Positions 34,034 to 46,544 of a stretch of 64,000 nt of DNA are shown in pieces. Source of the stretch: Ceratorhiza oryzae-sativae (taxonomy: Eukaryota > Basidiomycota > Agaricomycetes > Cantharellales > Ceratobasidiaceae); the NCBI GenBank assembly GCA_030998015.1, contig JARWMV010000239.1:744001-808000 (forward strand), given 5' to 3'. A program made the translations under genes and the position numbers. Under the pieces are notes generated by a model, which saw only the letters and a list, made by a program, of their open reading frames with translations, was not told the DNA's origin and did not search any database. Position 1 is the first letter of the stretch. Each line of letters begins with the position of its first letter.

Positions 34034-35250
34034 CGTGAAGTCTGACTCAGGGGCTAATCATCATCGCCACATCGAGTCTGACTGCGATGGCTCGTGTGCA
34101 TATAATGAAACAAATTAATAGACCAGTATGACTGAAGCTCAGTTGCGATCAAAATGATTCTGAGTCCCCCAAAGCTTGGTGCTAGTATATATGCGCTACA
34201 TGTTGGTGAGCTGTTGTCAAGAGCCCGTAGTCTGGACAGGGACCAAGATAACCAGACACACTCCATGGACTGAAGGTCAAGGCTCTACCTTTGTGTGCCT
34301 TCTAGTTGTGGATCAGGACGAAATCCCTTGGTGACACTCAAACAGAGAGTTTGGTGTGATCCCCGTGCTTGACTAGCAACCTTGATCATCATTCGGGAGC
34401 GCAAGGTGTCTCAGGTACTCCTTTGAACATGCTCAGACAGGTAGCGAAGTCCGAGGCTCTCGCTATCGACCGCATAGTCCATCGGGTCACAGATAAACCA
34501 CAAGCATAATATCCAGACTAGAGTTGAGACGACACTGGCGATAGTACGAGAACGCGAACTTCAAGCAGGAAATCAGACCTGCTGACTAAATCATAGCACC
34601 AAGGGAGGCATGAAGTCAGTTACATATCGCCAGGTTAAAACTCGCCTCCTTTTAATCTTCCCACTATGTATAGATTTTAAGAGAGCAACTTCAGCATTAG
34701 GAGAAAAGCATAGATCAAAAACCAGCTATAGAAATACCAGGTGGTGAAAGCTAGCGAAATAAAGTTTCATGAGCACATACATGTTCTAAACGGTGGGGGA
34801 TTACCTTAAGCTTGGTATTCAGTTACAATCTCAGCGGCGTCGAAAACTTGGTTTATATCCATACATTGGACTCTTCGTACAGAGAGACCGTAGAGGAACG
34901 GGGTTCAGTCTTGCCTGAAACACAAGAAATTGCTGAGTAAAACCCAAGCCGAGGTCTAAGGCGTCGAAAATAGTTTGTTCGTTTTATGATATCAGTTCAG
35001 CTAGGATTTCTACGTGCGAGTTTTCACAGAGCTGAGCCCTCCTCTGTTGGGGGAAGAATGATCAGAAGCGCCACGTGAGGGTAACCTTATGATAAGCGCC
35101 CAGCGCCTTTCCACGTGACAAAACTGCAAGAAATTGGCACGCAAAGTTTGGGGCTACAGCCTATGAGTTCATAGCAAAAAATACGTTGATGTCAAGCTTA
35201 TAACCAAATTACAGATGCGAAGAATAAACAGAGACTACTACATCCCACTC
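34034..35250. other. 1.2 kb convergent 3' interval
   Basis: No supported gene. A TATATGCGC copy is at 34188-34196, about 155 nt past the malic enzyme stop, and two CACGTGA boxes are at 35072 and 35112. A minus-strand stretch near 34440-34500 translates to protein-like sequence (DSESLGLRYLSEH) for about 25 codons and then stops; it may be a remnant exon. Confidence 0.4.
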
Positions 35251-37438
35251 CTACTTCTTGAGGGTGCCAATCACCGACTCGGGCGCATATCGAGGAATGA
35301 CCTTGGGGTCATGCAGCATGTTGAATTCCTCGGTTGCATCTCGGCCAGCATAGAGCAAGATCGCCTTTTCTCCTCCAGGGTGCTCAGAAAGGAACTAGAT
35401 CCGCAAAGGAATCTCAGTACGACGAAAATGTTGTATAAATGCGAGTCAACTCACGCTGGTAACATCAAGGACCTGCCCGTCAATAATAACCCAGCAGTCA
35501 CCCTTCTTGTTGTGCTTCGCGACTTCCTCGGCTGTGTAGCTACCGCTCTTCTGCTCTGGTGCAGCAGCCTCTTTGGCCTTCTCCTTGCTCGTGTCAGCTG
35601 AAGGAGGTACGTCCGACTCCTTCTGGCCGTCGGCCTTCGGGGAGCTCGATACGGACTGGCCCTGAGACTGGCCACCCCAAGAGACTTCCATGACTACCTT
35701 GTTTGAAGCCTCATCGACAGACACGCTCGCCTGCATGAGGTGGCCCTTGACGGCACCCAGGCGGCTAGCAGCGTTGTTGCCAGATGCGCTTTGACCCAAG
35801 AGGTAGGCGGCAGCAGAATCACCAGAGACACGGCCAAAGACAACGCATCCAAGGAGAGAGGAACCACCAAGACGGTTCGCGCCATGGACACCGCCCGCGA
35901 CTTCTCCCGCAGCGAACAGACCTGGGACAGGCTTGCCAGACTCGGAGAGGACTCGGGACTCGGGATCGATGTTAAGACCACCTAAAGATCCGTAACGTTT
36001 ACTATTTGAATAACATATAGTAAACTTGTTAACATACCCATGGTGTAGTGAAGAACGGGAGTCATGATAGCGGCATGGAAAAAGTCGTTCATCTTGAATT
36101 CGCCACCGTGGAAGAACTTCTTGCCAAATGGATCCTTCTTGGCCTTCGCACCAGCATTGTACTTGTCAAAGGTGGCCTTGAGGACCTCAGGCTTGAGGCC
36201 CATCTCCTTTGCGAGGGCCTCACCAGACTCGAAGCGCTTCATGAGACCACGGCCGACATAGTGCTTGCAATGCCACTCGATCTCCTGAGATGCTTGGCCG
36301 TTGAGGATGAGCCGAATGGGGTACTACGCAGATCATAAGTATAAATTAGACAGATCTGGTGCGAGCCACGTACCTTCTTGTTCTCCCACATACGCCCGGT
36401 AACGTAGTCACGGTGACCAAGCTCATCGGCAAACCGCTGACCCTCGGCGTCGAGCAAAAGACCACCGACACCACGCAGCGCCTCGGCAGCCAGGAATTTG
36501 ACCTTGGCTTCCGGGTCCTTGGGATCGACGAGGCCGGTCGGATGAACCTGAACCTTTTCAAGGTCGATAGCCTTAGCTCCGATGGCCATGGCAAGCTTTT
36601 GACCATCACCGGTGCAGTGGTCGCCGTTGGTGGTCGGCAAGTCCCACAGCTCAGGGCGGTGCTTTTTAAGGAGGCTATATGTAATAGTCAATAAATACGC
36701 CGGTCCGGAATGAGTGAATGACGTACGAATCCTCAGTAAAGTCAGCGGCATAACCACCAGTAGCGAGAATAACAGGGCCGTATGCTTTTTGGGACTTGCC
36801 GTCCTTTTCGAATTCGACACCAACCACAGCATCGCCTTCCTTCAACAGGCGGGTAACACGCGCTTTCTTGAGAATTTTGACACGATCAGGCTGAGAGACC
36901 GCGAGATCCTCGAGGCGTTCTAGCTGAGCGTAGGTGATGACCATGCCCGGGAACTGAGCGCCGCCACGGTGGGTACGAGGTTGAGAGTGGCCGCCGAGAC
37001 GAGAGACCTTGGAGAGATCGAGTTGGAACTTCTCCTGGAGCCAGTTCACAGCATCGCCGGAACGGTGGGTGAGCACATGGATGAGATCGTCTCGTGCAAG
37101 ATCACGGGCCTAGAGCCAAATTGTAAATGAATTGAAGCGACGGCTAGGTGCATTACACACCGATCGCTTTGTATCTTCAAAGAAGATTTTGGCAGAATCT
37201 GGAACGCCCTGTTCTTGCTGGGTCGCTGTGCCTGCACCGTTGATACCAGAGGTAGCCTTGGTCGAGTTACCGCCCATGAAGCTGTAGAGTGATCAAATGA
37301 GTATGCATATGTGCGAGGGAACCAGCCACCTCACCCTTGCTTGTCGAGCAAGAGGACGCTCGCACCGCGCTCGAGGAGAGTGTGGGCGGCAGAGAGACCG
37401 GCAAGACCGCCTCCGACGACGATGGCTTGGTTAGACAT
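35251..37438 (-). CDS. FRD1: Fumarate reductase with C-terminal cytochrome b5 domain
   Basis: The start at 37438 gives [20 protein letters not shown], the FAD-binding GxGxxG right at the N-terminus with no leader. The flavoprotein domain continues with [74 protein letters not shown] and [20 protein letters not shown], including the substrate-site His, Thr and Arg residues of soluble fumarate reductases (Osm1/Frd1). After a Lys/Ala/Ser linker the protein has a cytochrome b5 domain: [40 protein letters not shown] and NMLH, with both haem His ligands. It ends GTLKK at 35251. It should be a soluble (cytosolic) enzyme reducing fumarate to succinate to reoxidise reduced cofactors. Six exons are needed. 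An in-frame upstream ATG (37582) exists, but that extension is unlike the family. Confidence 0.9.
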
Positions 37439-37533
37439 GATGGAGCAAGAGAGATGTGGGGATGGTGGTGGGGGAGAGTGCTTTGCCTCGCGAGTGCCAG
37501 ACCGGCCTAAAGTAGCTACTTGTGCCGGTTCGA

Positions 37534-37539
37534 CACGTG
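37534..37539. promoter_or_regulatory. CACGTG E-box
   Basis: ACACGTGATT lies about 95 nt upstream of the fumarate reductase ATG (37438, minus strand). Confidence 0.3.
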
Positions 37540-38018
37540 ATTGTCGGGTGAGCATGTGATTCTTGCTCGGGCAGTGAGCCAATCACAGCGCGGCACTTGC
37601 TGAATTCCGCTCGCACTGTTCTTGTTCTCCCGGGCTCGAAGCGCCAGCCGGTCCAGCTCGCCTGCATGGTTGCCGAGCCACCGTGCGAGCCCCGCGTGCT
37701 CGATCTACATACACCCCGGTCCAAGATCTGGAGTTTGTGTGGGGCCTGGAGGTCATTTGGGGTATGCCTTGGTAACCGCCAACTATCACTCTATCAACTA
37801 CTCAGAGGATCCAAGGTCTAAGATTCAATTCTGTAATTGGGTCATGATTGTTACACGATCATGCGATGCTATCCACGAGTCTGATCCGAGCTCATGGGGC
37901 ACGCGCATATAAAGTTCAGGCAATGACCTCCAATGGCGCGCAGTGCTCAATAGCGATGAGCACAAGTCAAATTGCGTTACTAAAATACAATGCTAGTGTG
38001 TAAACACATTAGAAATAC

Positions 38019-38469
38019 TCACACTAGGGAGGAACCGTCATTTCGCTTACTATGATTATTACGAGTTGCCCATGTTTCGGCGGTTGAACTTGATGGACCA
38101 GTTTTTGCCTCACGGAAAGCTCTCGTCCCTTTGAATAACTTGCCCTCGGGTATCAGATTTGCCTTTGAGGTGTTAACGCCATAAAGTTATCGAACTGACA
38201 ATACAGCCTACCTGCTCCAGTAGCCTCGCGACAGTCGGACTCGGCTGTGCACCAACCCCCAGCCAATATTTTATCCTCTCTGAATCCCAGGTAATTGTCT
38301 TTTCCATCACATCTGGCTTGTCTGGACGCGGTTTTGGAATCGGGTCATACTCTCCCAACTTTTCAATCGGCTTCGCATTTCGTGCCTTGCGGGAGTTTAT
38401 CGCCACCACATGAAAGAACGGCCTGTTACGTTGGCCATGCAGAGCAAGCCTGAGACGAACGATAGCCAT
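38019..38469 (-). CDS. MRPS16: Mitochondrial ribosomal protein bS16m
   Basis: The frame begins MAIVRLRLALHGQRNRPFFH at 38469, matching the start of the bacterial/mitochondrial S16 family, with KPIEKLGEYDPIPK, ERIKYWLGVGAQPS and TVARLLEQ following in the usual places. An intron of about 48 nt separates a second exon encoding ANLIPEGKLFKGTRAFREAK and a short tail, ending at 38019. An ATG ten codons upstream (38499) is in frame and could add a short leader. S16 is a small-subunit protein of the mitoribosome and often imports through its own N-terminal basic helix. It is divergent from the mitochondrial carrier gene, with 241 nt between the start codons. Confidence 0.88.
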
Positions 38470-38710
38470 CTGGTGAAGCGAAGAAATTCGTGGGATCACA
38501 TGATCGTCTCTCAGGGCCTGTGACCAATCCGGGTATCGAGTCGGTTAGTGCCGGGATTCACATTGTCATCTGAGGACCTCAAGCTTGGGCTTGTCCGTCC
38601 ATCTCCCGTGTTGTCCCGTGAGTGTATGCCATACAGTGGCCTATATCATCATCGGATAGCTCAAGTGGTCGGTCTCATCTTCCCCCCTCCCCCTTTCCTC
38701 CCATCCCACC

Positions 38711-40051
38711 ATGTCGGACGCCGCCTCGGAAGTCGAAACGATGCAAAAGCCCCAGACGACGTCACACCTCGTCTCGTTCTTGTCGGGCGGCGTGGGCGGC
38801 GTGTCTGCTGTGCTGGTCGGTAGGTGAAACACGCCCGCCGCTCGGATACTCTATCTAAGAAACGTCCAGGACATCCCTTTGATCTCACCAAGACGCGATT
38901 ACAGACCGCACCGGCGGGTACCTACACTGGCGCACTGGATGTCGTCAAAAAGACGCTCGCTAGGGATGGTATAAGGGGGTATGTTGCCCAGCCCTACACC
39001 CAGGCCCTCGCAATGACCTTGCATACATAGACTTTATCGTGGTATGGGTCCCCCACTCGCAGGTGTAACCCCCATTTTTGCCATTTCATTTTGGGGGTAC
39101 GACCTTGGCAAGAAGATCGTCTACTCGGGTGGGTTTTGCGACCTACTCACCCAGATCGTAAACTCAACATCCCTCTAAAGCCACGCCCGAACGTAAATCG
39201 TCGACTCTTGGACTTGGCGAGCTCGCGTTTGCAGGATTCTTCAGTGCCATTCCTACTACACTTGTAGCCGGACCTGCGGAGCGAGTCAAGGTTTTGCTCC
39301 AAATCCAAGGCCAGGGAGGTCAAGTAAGAATTTCCGGTCTATTTGGCTTGTTCGGGCAGTCTAATGAAAAATTTAGTCCAAATATAGTGGGCCAACTGAC
39401 GTCGTCCGACAGCTTTACAAGGAAGGTGGCCTTCGGAGCATCTTCCGAGGGACGGTCGCCACACTTGCTCGCGATGGCCCGGGCAGCGCAGCGTGAGTAG
39501 ATGTGAATTGAATTGTCTCTACACAGCGTCTGATTATATCCGTTTGTTAATAGATACTTTGTTGCGTACGAAATTGCCAAAAAGGAGCTCACGCCAGCTG
39601 GTTCTGATCCGTCTCAGCTGAACCTTGGCGCCGTTGTTCTTGCTGGTGGTCTAGCGGGTGTGGCCATGTGGAGTATTGCTATCCCTCCAGATGTGAGTGA
39701 TGATGAAGGTCGCTATTGCGAGTACTAAACTGGATCGGAAATTATGCAGGTCATCAAGTCTCGTTTGCAATCGGCTCCACATGGGACGTATACTGGATTC
39801 GCAGACTGTGTGAGAAAGACTATTGCACAGGATGGTGTAAAGGCGCTATGGAAGGGCTTCGGGCCTGCAATGGCGAGGGTATGTTCCTAAAATTTTGATC
39901 CATTTAGTCCATTCACCAATGCTTCCCCCCAGGCCTTCCCTGCTAACGCGGCAACTTTCGTGAGTCGATCTTGTCTTTCATTTGCGATTATTTCTAATTC
40001 CTATTCCAGCTTGGTGTCGAGGCGTCCAAGAAGCTGTTTGAGAAGATTTAG
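38711..40051 (+). CDS. CRC1: Mitochondrial carnitine/acylcarnitine carrier
   Basis: The ATG at 38711 opens MSDAASEVETMQKPQTTSHL. The three mitochondrial-carrier repeats are clear: HPFDLTKTRLQT, GPAERVKVLLQIQG and IPPDVIKSRLQSAPHG, the second and third being characteristic of the carnitine/acylcarnitine carrier, with the matching RGMGPPLAGVTPIFA, RGTVATLARDGPGSA and KALWKGFGPAMARAFPANAA segments on the matrix side. The stop is at 40049-40051. Eight or so exons of roughly 40-190 nt are needed and all joints are consistent; total length is about 310 residues, the normal size. It exchanges acylcarnitines for carnitine across the inner membrane, linking peroxisomal or cytosolic acyl/acetyl units to mitochondrial oxidation. 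Confidence 0.9.
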
Positions 40052-40795
40052 AAGCCTAGATGTACTTATGATGGATATACCAATACTGATTCGTGAATTA
40101 AAAGCTCTAAGGGCTGTCCATTTGGGTTGTCGTTGAATGCCTACAACTTCAGAGACCCTAGCACGTTTCAAAAGTGTGATGATTCTATTGATCAACATTA
40201 AGCACCCCGGAATGCTTTTCCGACTATTCATCGGGGCTCATTCCGTAGACGCAGGGCCAACACTGTTTCACTATATTGCGAAATCTTGTGGCTGAAGTCG
40301 CGGACTCGTTGCCGGGAGCATAGTTTGAACCCCAAAACGCTAAAGCACCTGGTTCTCAGAAGGTTGGCGTATAGCTCTTCCACGTTTTTTTTTTATGCTG
40401 ATCTTTCCGTGTACGCGGGATTCAATTTTTTATATGTAGTTCCTTGGATTTAAGCGTTTCGTCCGATCATACGTTTATGGTCTAGAGGAGAGACGAATCT
40501 AACAACTAATACACAATAAAGTATCCCAAAATCATTGATTATTAGAATAGAATGTATGATGGGGCGGCATGAAAATCAACAATCAACCATCTGAAAGGGC
40601 ATTTAAATCTTGGTTTGCATCCGGGATCGCTCCAAGTGATGTCCAACCCAGATAGTGGCTATCAAGTGACACCACGAATCCTGTAGGCACGTGACGCACC
40701 GCCACATGTCCTGTCTCTCCCAGTTGTCCACCACTGAACCACATCTTTGGCTTCGCTGTACCCGTACCTAATTAGTTCTTAATAAACGGGACAGT
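40052..40795. promoter_or_regulatory. SLU7 promoter and 3' flank of the carrier
   Basis: No gene. A CACGTGACG box lies at 40688-40693, about 105 nt before the SLU7 ATG. A T9 run is at about 40387-40395. Confidence 0.4.
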
Positions 40796-42710
40796 ATGGC
40801 CTCGTCGAGTAAGCTGAATTTCGTCATATTTATCTTCTGCTCACGTTTATCTCACAGATATTGGCAAGCTCTCTCGAGAAGAGTTCCGCCGTCAGAAGGA
40901 CTTGGACGCTGCGCGCAAGGCTGGTACTGCGCCCGCCGAGCTCGACGCAGAAGGCCGTGCAATCAACCCTCACATTCCTCGTAAGTAGGCTTGTACCTTT
41001 GCTCGGTACTTGATTGCTCAGCATCTTGCAGAATACATTTCCAAGGCTCCGTGGTATCTTGACACTGGTGCACCATCGCTTGATCACCAACGTCGTCCAG
41101 ACTATGACACATCAGCCTCCAAGCTCGATGAGTGGTATGATCGGGGTGCTAAAGCTGGCCCGGCGGCAACCAAGTACCGGAAAGGCGCATGCGAAAACTG
41201 TGGTGCGATGACACACAAGCAGAAGGACTGTCTTGAACGACCGCGGAAGAAAGGCGCCAAGTACACCAACGAAGACATTGCGGCCGATGAGGTTGTCCAA
41301 GATATTCAAGTTGGCTACGATGCGAAGCGAGATAGATGGAACGGGTACGATCCTGCTGAACACAGCAAGATATACGAAGAGTATGCCGCGATTGAACAGG
41401 CTCGGCAGAAACTTCGCGAGGAGCAGATCGATAGCCAGACGGATGCAGCGGTTCGAAAGGTAGCCAAGGCTGGTGGGGGTGGGAATGACGAGTTTGGGTC
41501 GAGCGACGAGGAGGATGCGGACGAGGACAAGTACGCGGATGCGGCGGATGCTGTTGGACAAAAGCTGGATGCAAAGACGAGGATTACGGTCCGCAACTTG
41601 CGTATTCGTGAGGACACGGCCAAGTACCTCATCAACCTCGACCCGTCGAGCGCGTACTATGACCCCAAGACTCGCTCGATGCGTGATAACCCCAACAAGA
41701 ACGCTCGACCAGAGGATGTGAGCAATCGTGTGTTGCATATGCTGTTTGTTGGCTAACTGGGCAACTAGTCTAAATTTGCTGGCGACAACTTCCTGCGTAG
41801 CTCGGGTGAAGCGGTGGATGTCCAGAAACTGCAGCTGTTCGCATGGCAATCAGAGGCTCGCGGTAACGACGTTCACCTCAATGCCAACCCCACCCAAGGC
41901 GAGATCCTACACCAACAATTCAGGAAAAAGAAGGAAGAGCTCAAGACGACAAGCAAAGTTGGGATACTCGACAAATACGGAGGAGCCGAGTACCTCGAAA
42001 AGGCGCCCAAGGAGCTGTTGGCTGGCCAAACGGAGGACTATGTCGAATACTCACGGACTGGTCAGGTTATCAAGGGACGGGAAAAGGCTAAGGCCAAATC
42101 GAAATACGACGAGGATGGTGAGCGACTACGGTTTGGATTGTTTCATTATATTTACAGAATCCCTAGTACTTTTCAACAACCATACCGCGGTCTGGGGGTC
42201 TTGGTATTCATTATCCAGCGGCCAGTGGGGGTACGCGTGCTGTCATTCTACTCTCCACGGCTCGTACTGCTCTGGCAGGCGGGTATCGATGCGTCAGAGG
42301 CGGCTAGTGCCCAGAAGCTCTTAAACCCTCCTAAATCCCTTCTCGAAACACATACCGAGTCGTCTAAAGGAAAGGAGAAAGCCAAGGCTAACCCAGCGGA
42401 CGACTCGAATCCATTTAAAAAGCAGTTGGGCGAGACAAACGCTGCACTCGATCGTCAGAAATTGCAGCAAGCGATTGCCGAGGAGAAGAAGCGGAAGAAA
42501 GGCGAGCTGGATGACGACGGTGGGGACAAGCGGCGTAAATTCAACAGCAATGCTGGCAGTTACGACGTGACCGAGGAGGAGCTCGGTACGCTTTGCTTTT
42601 TCCGGTCCAACGTGTTTGATGACACTGATATCTCGTTTACAGAGGCATACCGAATGCATCGATCCAACTACGAAGATCCAATGGCGAATTACAAGGATAC
42701 GGAAATCTAG
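40796..42710 (+). CDS. SLU7: Pre-mRNA splicing factor SLU7
   Basis: A tiny first exon (ATG at 40796, four codons plus one base) splices to [20 protein letters not shown]. The family blocks follow: [20 protein letters not shown], then the zinc knuckle [148 protein letters not shown] and a Lys-rich end. About six exons give about 560 residues. SLU7 acts in the second catalytic step of splicing, helping choose the 3' splice site, and is nuclear. Internal tracts of Asp/Glu (about 41500-41560) are acidic linkers. The stop is at 42708-42710. Confidence 0.92.
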
Positions 42711-42908
42711 ATTACTGTTGCTTTGTGATTTGTATCTTTGTATGATATCGATTGTGTATGCATTGTTTATCCAGTGTTGATGTCACGCGCGAATTTGCAA
42801 CCGAGCAATGTTTGTTTTTCCTACACGCCTCGACCGTGTGGTGTGATATACTCTGCTCATGAGCTGTACTCGGACACGCTCCAACTAGACGACTCGTTGC
42901 ATGCGCTC

Positions 42909-44966
42909 ATGTCTTCCATGTTTCGAAAAAAGGCGGGGAGTAGGAACAGTCTCGACGCGTACAGTGATTCCAACGAGTCGGAGAGCGACGCTGGGGCCAC
43001 CCAGGTCTCTGTCCTGACCAGTCGCACTGCTGAACCATCCCGGCCTGCGACTCCTGTTGAACCACCTGCGCCCCCCAAGCGTGAGTTTATGTCGACCGAG
43101 CTATGGACGATCATCATCATTCTTCTCGTCGGGATTGTTGGGCGCCTTTTGTTTGCCAAATATGGCGGTCCCGAGCTCCGCTCGACAACGACGGAAACGA
43201 CGGACGACAGCCTATGGGCAGGCCTCATGCGCGATCTGGATGCACAAGTAAATGAGTTTAGTTGGCTGAAACCTGCTATTGCTGTTTTGAACTCATTGGG
43301 AACTCATCTTGGCGGCGCGCAGGAAGGAACGATCGGTGCGGTCATTATTGGAGTTTGGGAGGGTGTGTTACTGCACCAAATTATGCGGCTCTCTACGCGT
43401 GCGGCGGCGGGTGTGTTTGCAGGGTTGGCGGGGCGATTGCTGTTGGATTTGGTTTCGGCGCCTCCCGGTCAGGCAGCGCGGTTCACGGCGAGCTTGTTGG
43501 GCATCTGTAAGTTGCGTTAGCTGTGCGGAATCCACTCATGCTGAATGGATCTTTCTCTCATCACTCAGCGCTCGGTATGCTCGTGTCAGAGGTCGTCCGA
43601 GGGGTGTTTGACGAAAAGGATCACTGGGAGGATCGTAAAGTGACGCACTACCATAACCGTACGCGCCGGCTGCGAAAATCCTCCGGACGAAGGCGGCGAA
43701 GGACTTCGGGCGAAACGCTCGAGGACCCGGATCTGACGGACGATCCACGCTCGGTTGCCCCATCGACGGCTATGGTTAGCACTCGGGGGGCGCGTAGCGA
43801 CTATGAACGGCCTAGACGGCGGGCACTTTCGGAGCGTGATTCGCGGAGCCAGGCCGACTCGATCGTGCGGGTCGTCTCTCCGCTGCCATCGACGTTGACG
43901 GGAGATCTCGAGGCGGAGATCGCGGAGCTCAGGCGTCAGGCGAATGCGGCTGCGGGTCAGCAGCGCAAGTACCAAGAGGCAAGTTGTCGTAGAGCTCATC
44001 GATCGCGAGCGAATGTCGCTTAGGGTTGCTTTTGGTATGATCCAGGAGCAAAAATACGAGTATGCCCAAGGAAACGGTGCTCGTGCACTCCAATTGGCGT
44101 GTAAGTTTACCTTTGCCGAGCTCAAGGGTATTGTTACCTAGTCCTAAATTTTAGGGGAAGTTAAACGGTACGAAGCCTTGGCGGAAAGTTTAACGAGGCA
44201 AGTTGGGGACAAGATAGTGGAAGGTGCGTCGCAACACTGCATGCTTCGATGTTACTTTTGCTCTCGTCGCTTTTCCCTGTTTCATGAGCTCATCATGCTC
44301 CTTGGACTGTGCTTTCATTACACCAAAATCAGGATAGATCACTTGGGCCTGAATATTGATACATCTTTTTTGATAGCACATCGCCGGGCAGTGGAGAAGG
44401 AACTAGCCACGCCACTGCCGGCTGCGCGCCCCACGGCTGCTGGCCATCGAGCGGGAGGATCCTTGTCCCGGGCAGGGGGGTACTATTCCGAAAACGACGT
44501 CTTACAACACCCGGTTCGCGTTACAGTCTCTGCGGGCGGACAGACTTATGAGATGACGGCTGATGAAGAAGAGGTGGAAGTGGGGCCCAACTTGAGAGTA
44601 CGCACGAGGCAGTGAGTGAATGGATTATCTAGCCGGAGCGCAATTCCGAGGACGATGGTTCTTTGTCGTCCGTGTTATCCTGTCGACTGACCTCCCCACG
44701 TTGCTCTCTGCTTTAGTGTTTATCAGCCACAGGCGACCCCTCAGCCACAAGAACCGAGCTCCCATGTGCCCGTAGCACTGCCGTCTGGTCGATCTACACC
44801 AACCCGTGCGCCCGCGGCAACTTCGACGTCCGCTCCAGGGCAGACGCGGCCACCGCGGTCATCCGCGCCACGGTCCAAGCTGGGCCAGCCGGCGGGGACA
44901 GCAGATGATGACGTGCGGTCGGCGCCGTCCAAGGTGCGCAACCGCAGCAAACGGGCCAACGAATGA
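42909..44966 (+). CDS. Unrecognised membrane protein with coiled coil
   Basis: I do not recognise the family. The ATG at 42909 (MSSMFRKKAGSRNSLDAYSD) is preferred to an earlier in-frame one. A Ser/Glu-rich head is followed by a clear transmembrane helix, LWTIIIILLVGIVGRLLFA, and two weaker Gly/Ala-rich helices (VIIGVWEGVLLHQIM; AGVFAGLAGRLLLDLV). Later exons give a basic, Arg/Ser-rich stretch (NRTRRLRKSSGRRRRRTSGE), a helical segment (LTGDLEAEIAELRRQANAAA), VVVELIDRERMSLRVAFGMI, LQLAWEVKRYEALAESLTRQ with WEVKRYEAL apparently conserved-looking, and an Ala/Pro-rich tail ending in KVRNRSKRANE at 44966. Five or six introns of 45-110 nt are needed. It follows SLU7 by 200 nt in the same direction. 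The layout resembles an endomembrane or nuclear-envelope protein, but nothing is certain. Confidence 0.5.
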
Positions 44967-46544
44967 CACAAACTACATCATTGAACGCTTGCATATGGAC
45001 TGTTGTTTCAACCCGCATATAAAATAGGATCGACTGCTGTTTTTGTTTGTTTCTTGCCATGTGTGATTGCCCGGTGCTGGGCTTTTTTTGTGTATACTCT
45101 TTGGGATCTGCGGTCTGGATCCGTGTTGGGTACGATATGTTACGATATTAGACAGTTTGGTTCGGACGCTGGATTAAGGTTACCTCGGTTGAAATTCCAA
45201 GTTGGCAAATAGCGTGTCTGCAGGAGCTAGCGAGCGGGTGGTGCTACATTTCTTGTTGTAGTATCAGCTAACTGTGTATGGATCCTGAACATCATCTGTC
45301 GCGCTCTGGTAAAGGCAAGGTGGACCCGTGACCGATATGAGGAGTTAGGGGCGAAGGTTTTATGTACATATTGCCGAACCTATTTCAGCACCCGGTGTCT
45401 TTTGAGGTGTGATTACATACGCGGAGAAAGAAGAGGAAATCTGGATGTCTGGACCGCGCTAGCAATTTATCGGATGTAGTGATCTGTATATATGCGCCGC
45501 GCGTCTGGTGTGCAGGAACGCTCTTCCCGCTTTGGCACCCGATTTGCGCGAAGCATCAGTGGTTCGTCCGTGATCGCGTCGGGGCAGAGAGTGGGGCTTT
45601 GGCTCGTAATATGCGTCATTTGCATTGGCGAGAGGGGGGGGGGTGGGAGGAGGGTATGTGTGCACATCGTTGAGGGTTTGGGAGAGAGTGTAGAAACGAG
45701 GGTAGTCAAGGTCGTTCCGATCTGGGTGTACGTCTTGCGCTGACGTCCGTCTGCCTTGATATAGACATGCTGCGTCTTGACTGGGGTGGCCCGGCAGTGT
45801 GCGTGTGTGTGTGGTCACAGAGCCAAAGGTGATCGGGTTGGGTCGAGGCTCATCGCAAATACTTGCCCGGAGGTTCTGTGAATAAGATCACCGGCGGGGA
45901 CTTGGGCGCGTCAAACCCGACGGGAACGTCGAGACTTGGCCGGGCGCCGACAGCGGAGTCGACCAAGGCGAGAGAGATTGGGGTCGCTGCTCATCCGCTT
46001 CATTTGCCCTGCCAATCGCGAGCGTCAAACGTGCCAAGTCGCGGGCGGGGAGCGCTGGACAATTGGACGCGAGCAGGCCGGGAATTTGCATCGAATCAGC
46101 AGGAGCTGTACATGATCATGATATGTTACCTAATGGTTTGATGGACTGATCGGTGGCGACAATCGCAATTCGGATGACAGACCGCTTTTTTAATCAATCA
46201 GTGATCGCATCCAGATCAGGCTGCGCTCGATCCGATCCCCAAGTCCCGTTCGAAAAAGGAAATTATATACATTCTCGCGCGGGATCCGTGGACGGTGGCC
46301 CCGGTGTCGACGGTTCAGTGTTCAATCGGGTTGTGGCAGCAGATGCGGGCCCGAGCGGCCGAGGGTGTGGGTCCGCGTCATCGTGTGGTGCCTCGCAGCC
46401 GGCAGCAATAAACCTGGTTTTGTGCTTGATTCTGAGCCCCTGATATGTGGTGCTCCGATCTGCACTCGAGGCGATCATACGGCCGGGCCTATAACAGCGC
46501 CCGCACCGGCCGCGATCTCTCTCCGGCCTCACCCTACCAGCCCC
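44967..46544. promoter_or_regulatory. Long upstream region of the GATA factor gene
   Basis: 1.58 kb without a supported gene. A TATATGCGC copy is at 45489-45497, a G/A-rich run near 45620-45660, and a TATA-like CCTATAACA at about 46487, roughly 55 nt before the ATG at 46545. A long 5' region is common for fungal regulatory genes. Confidence 0.4.

Noticed and set aside
38640..38670. tRNA-like 5' end (GATAGCTCAAGTGGTC)
   Set aside because: It resembles a D-arm A box, but there is no B box (GGTTCGANNCC) or matching acceptor stem downstream; the DNA there is a pyrimidine-rich carrier promoter.
41112..41849. 245-codon minus-strand frame
   Set aside because: Antisense shadow of SLU7 exons, which are clear in the other strand.
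43586..44125. 179-codon minus-strand frame
   Set aside because: Shadow of the exons of the membrane protein on the plus strand.
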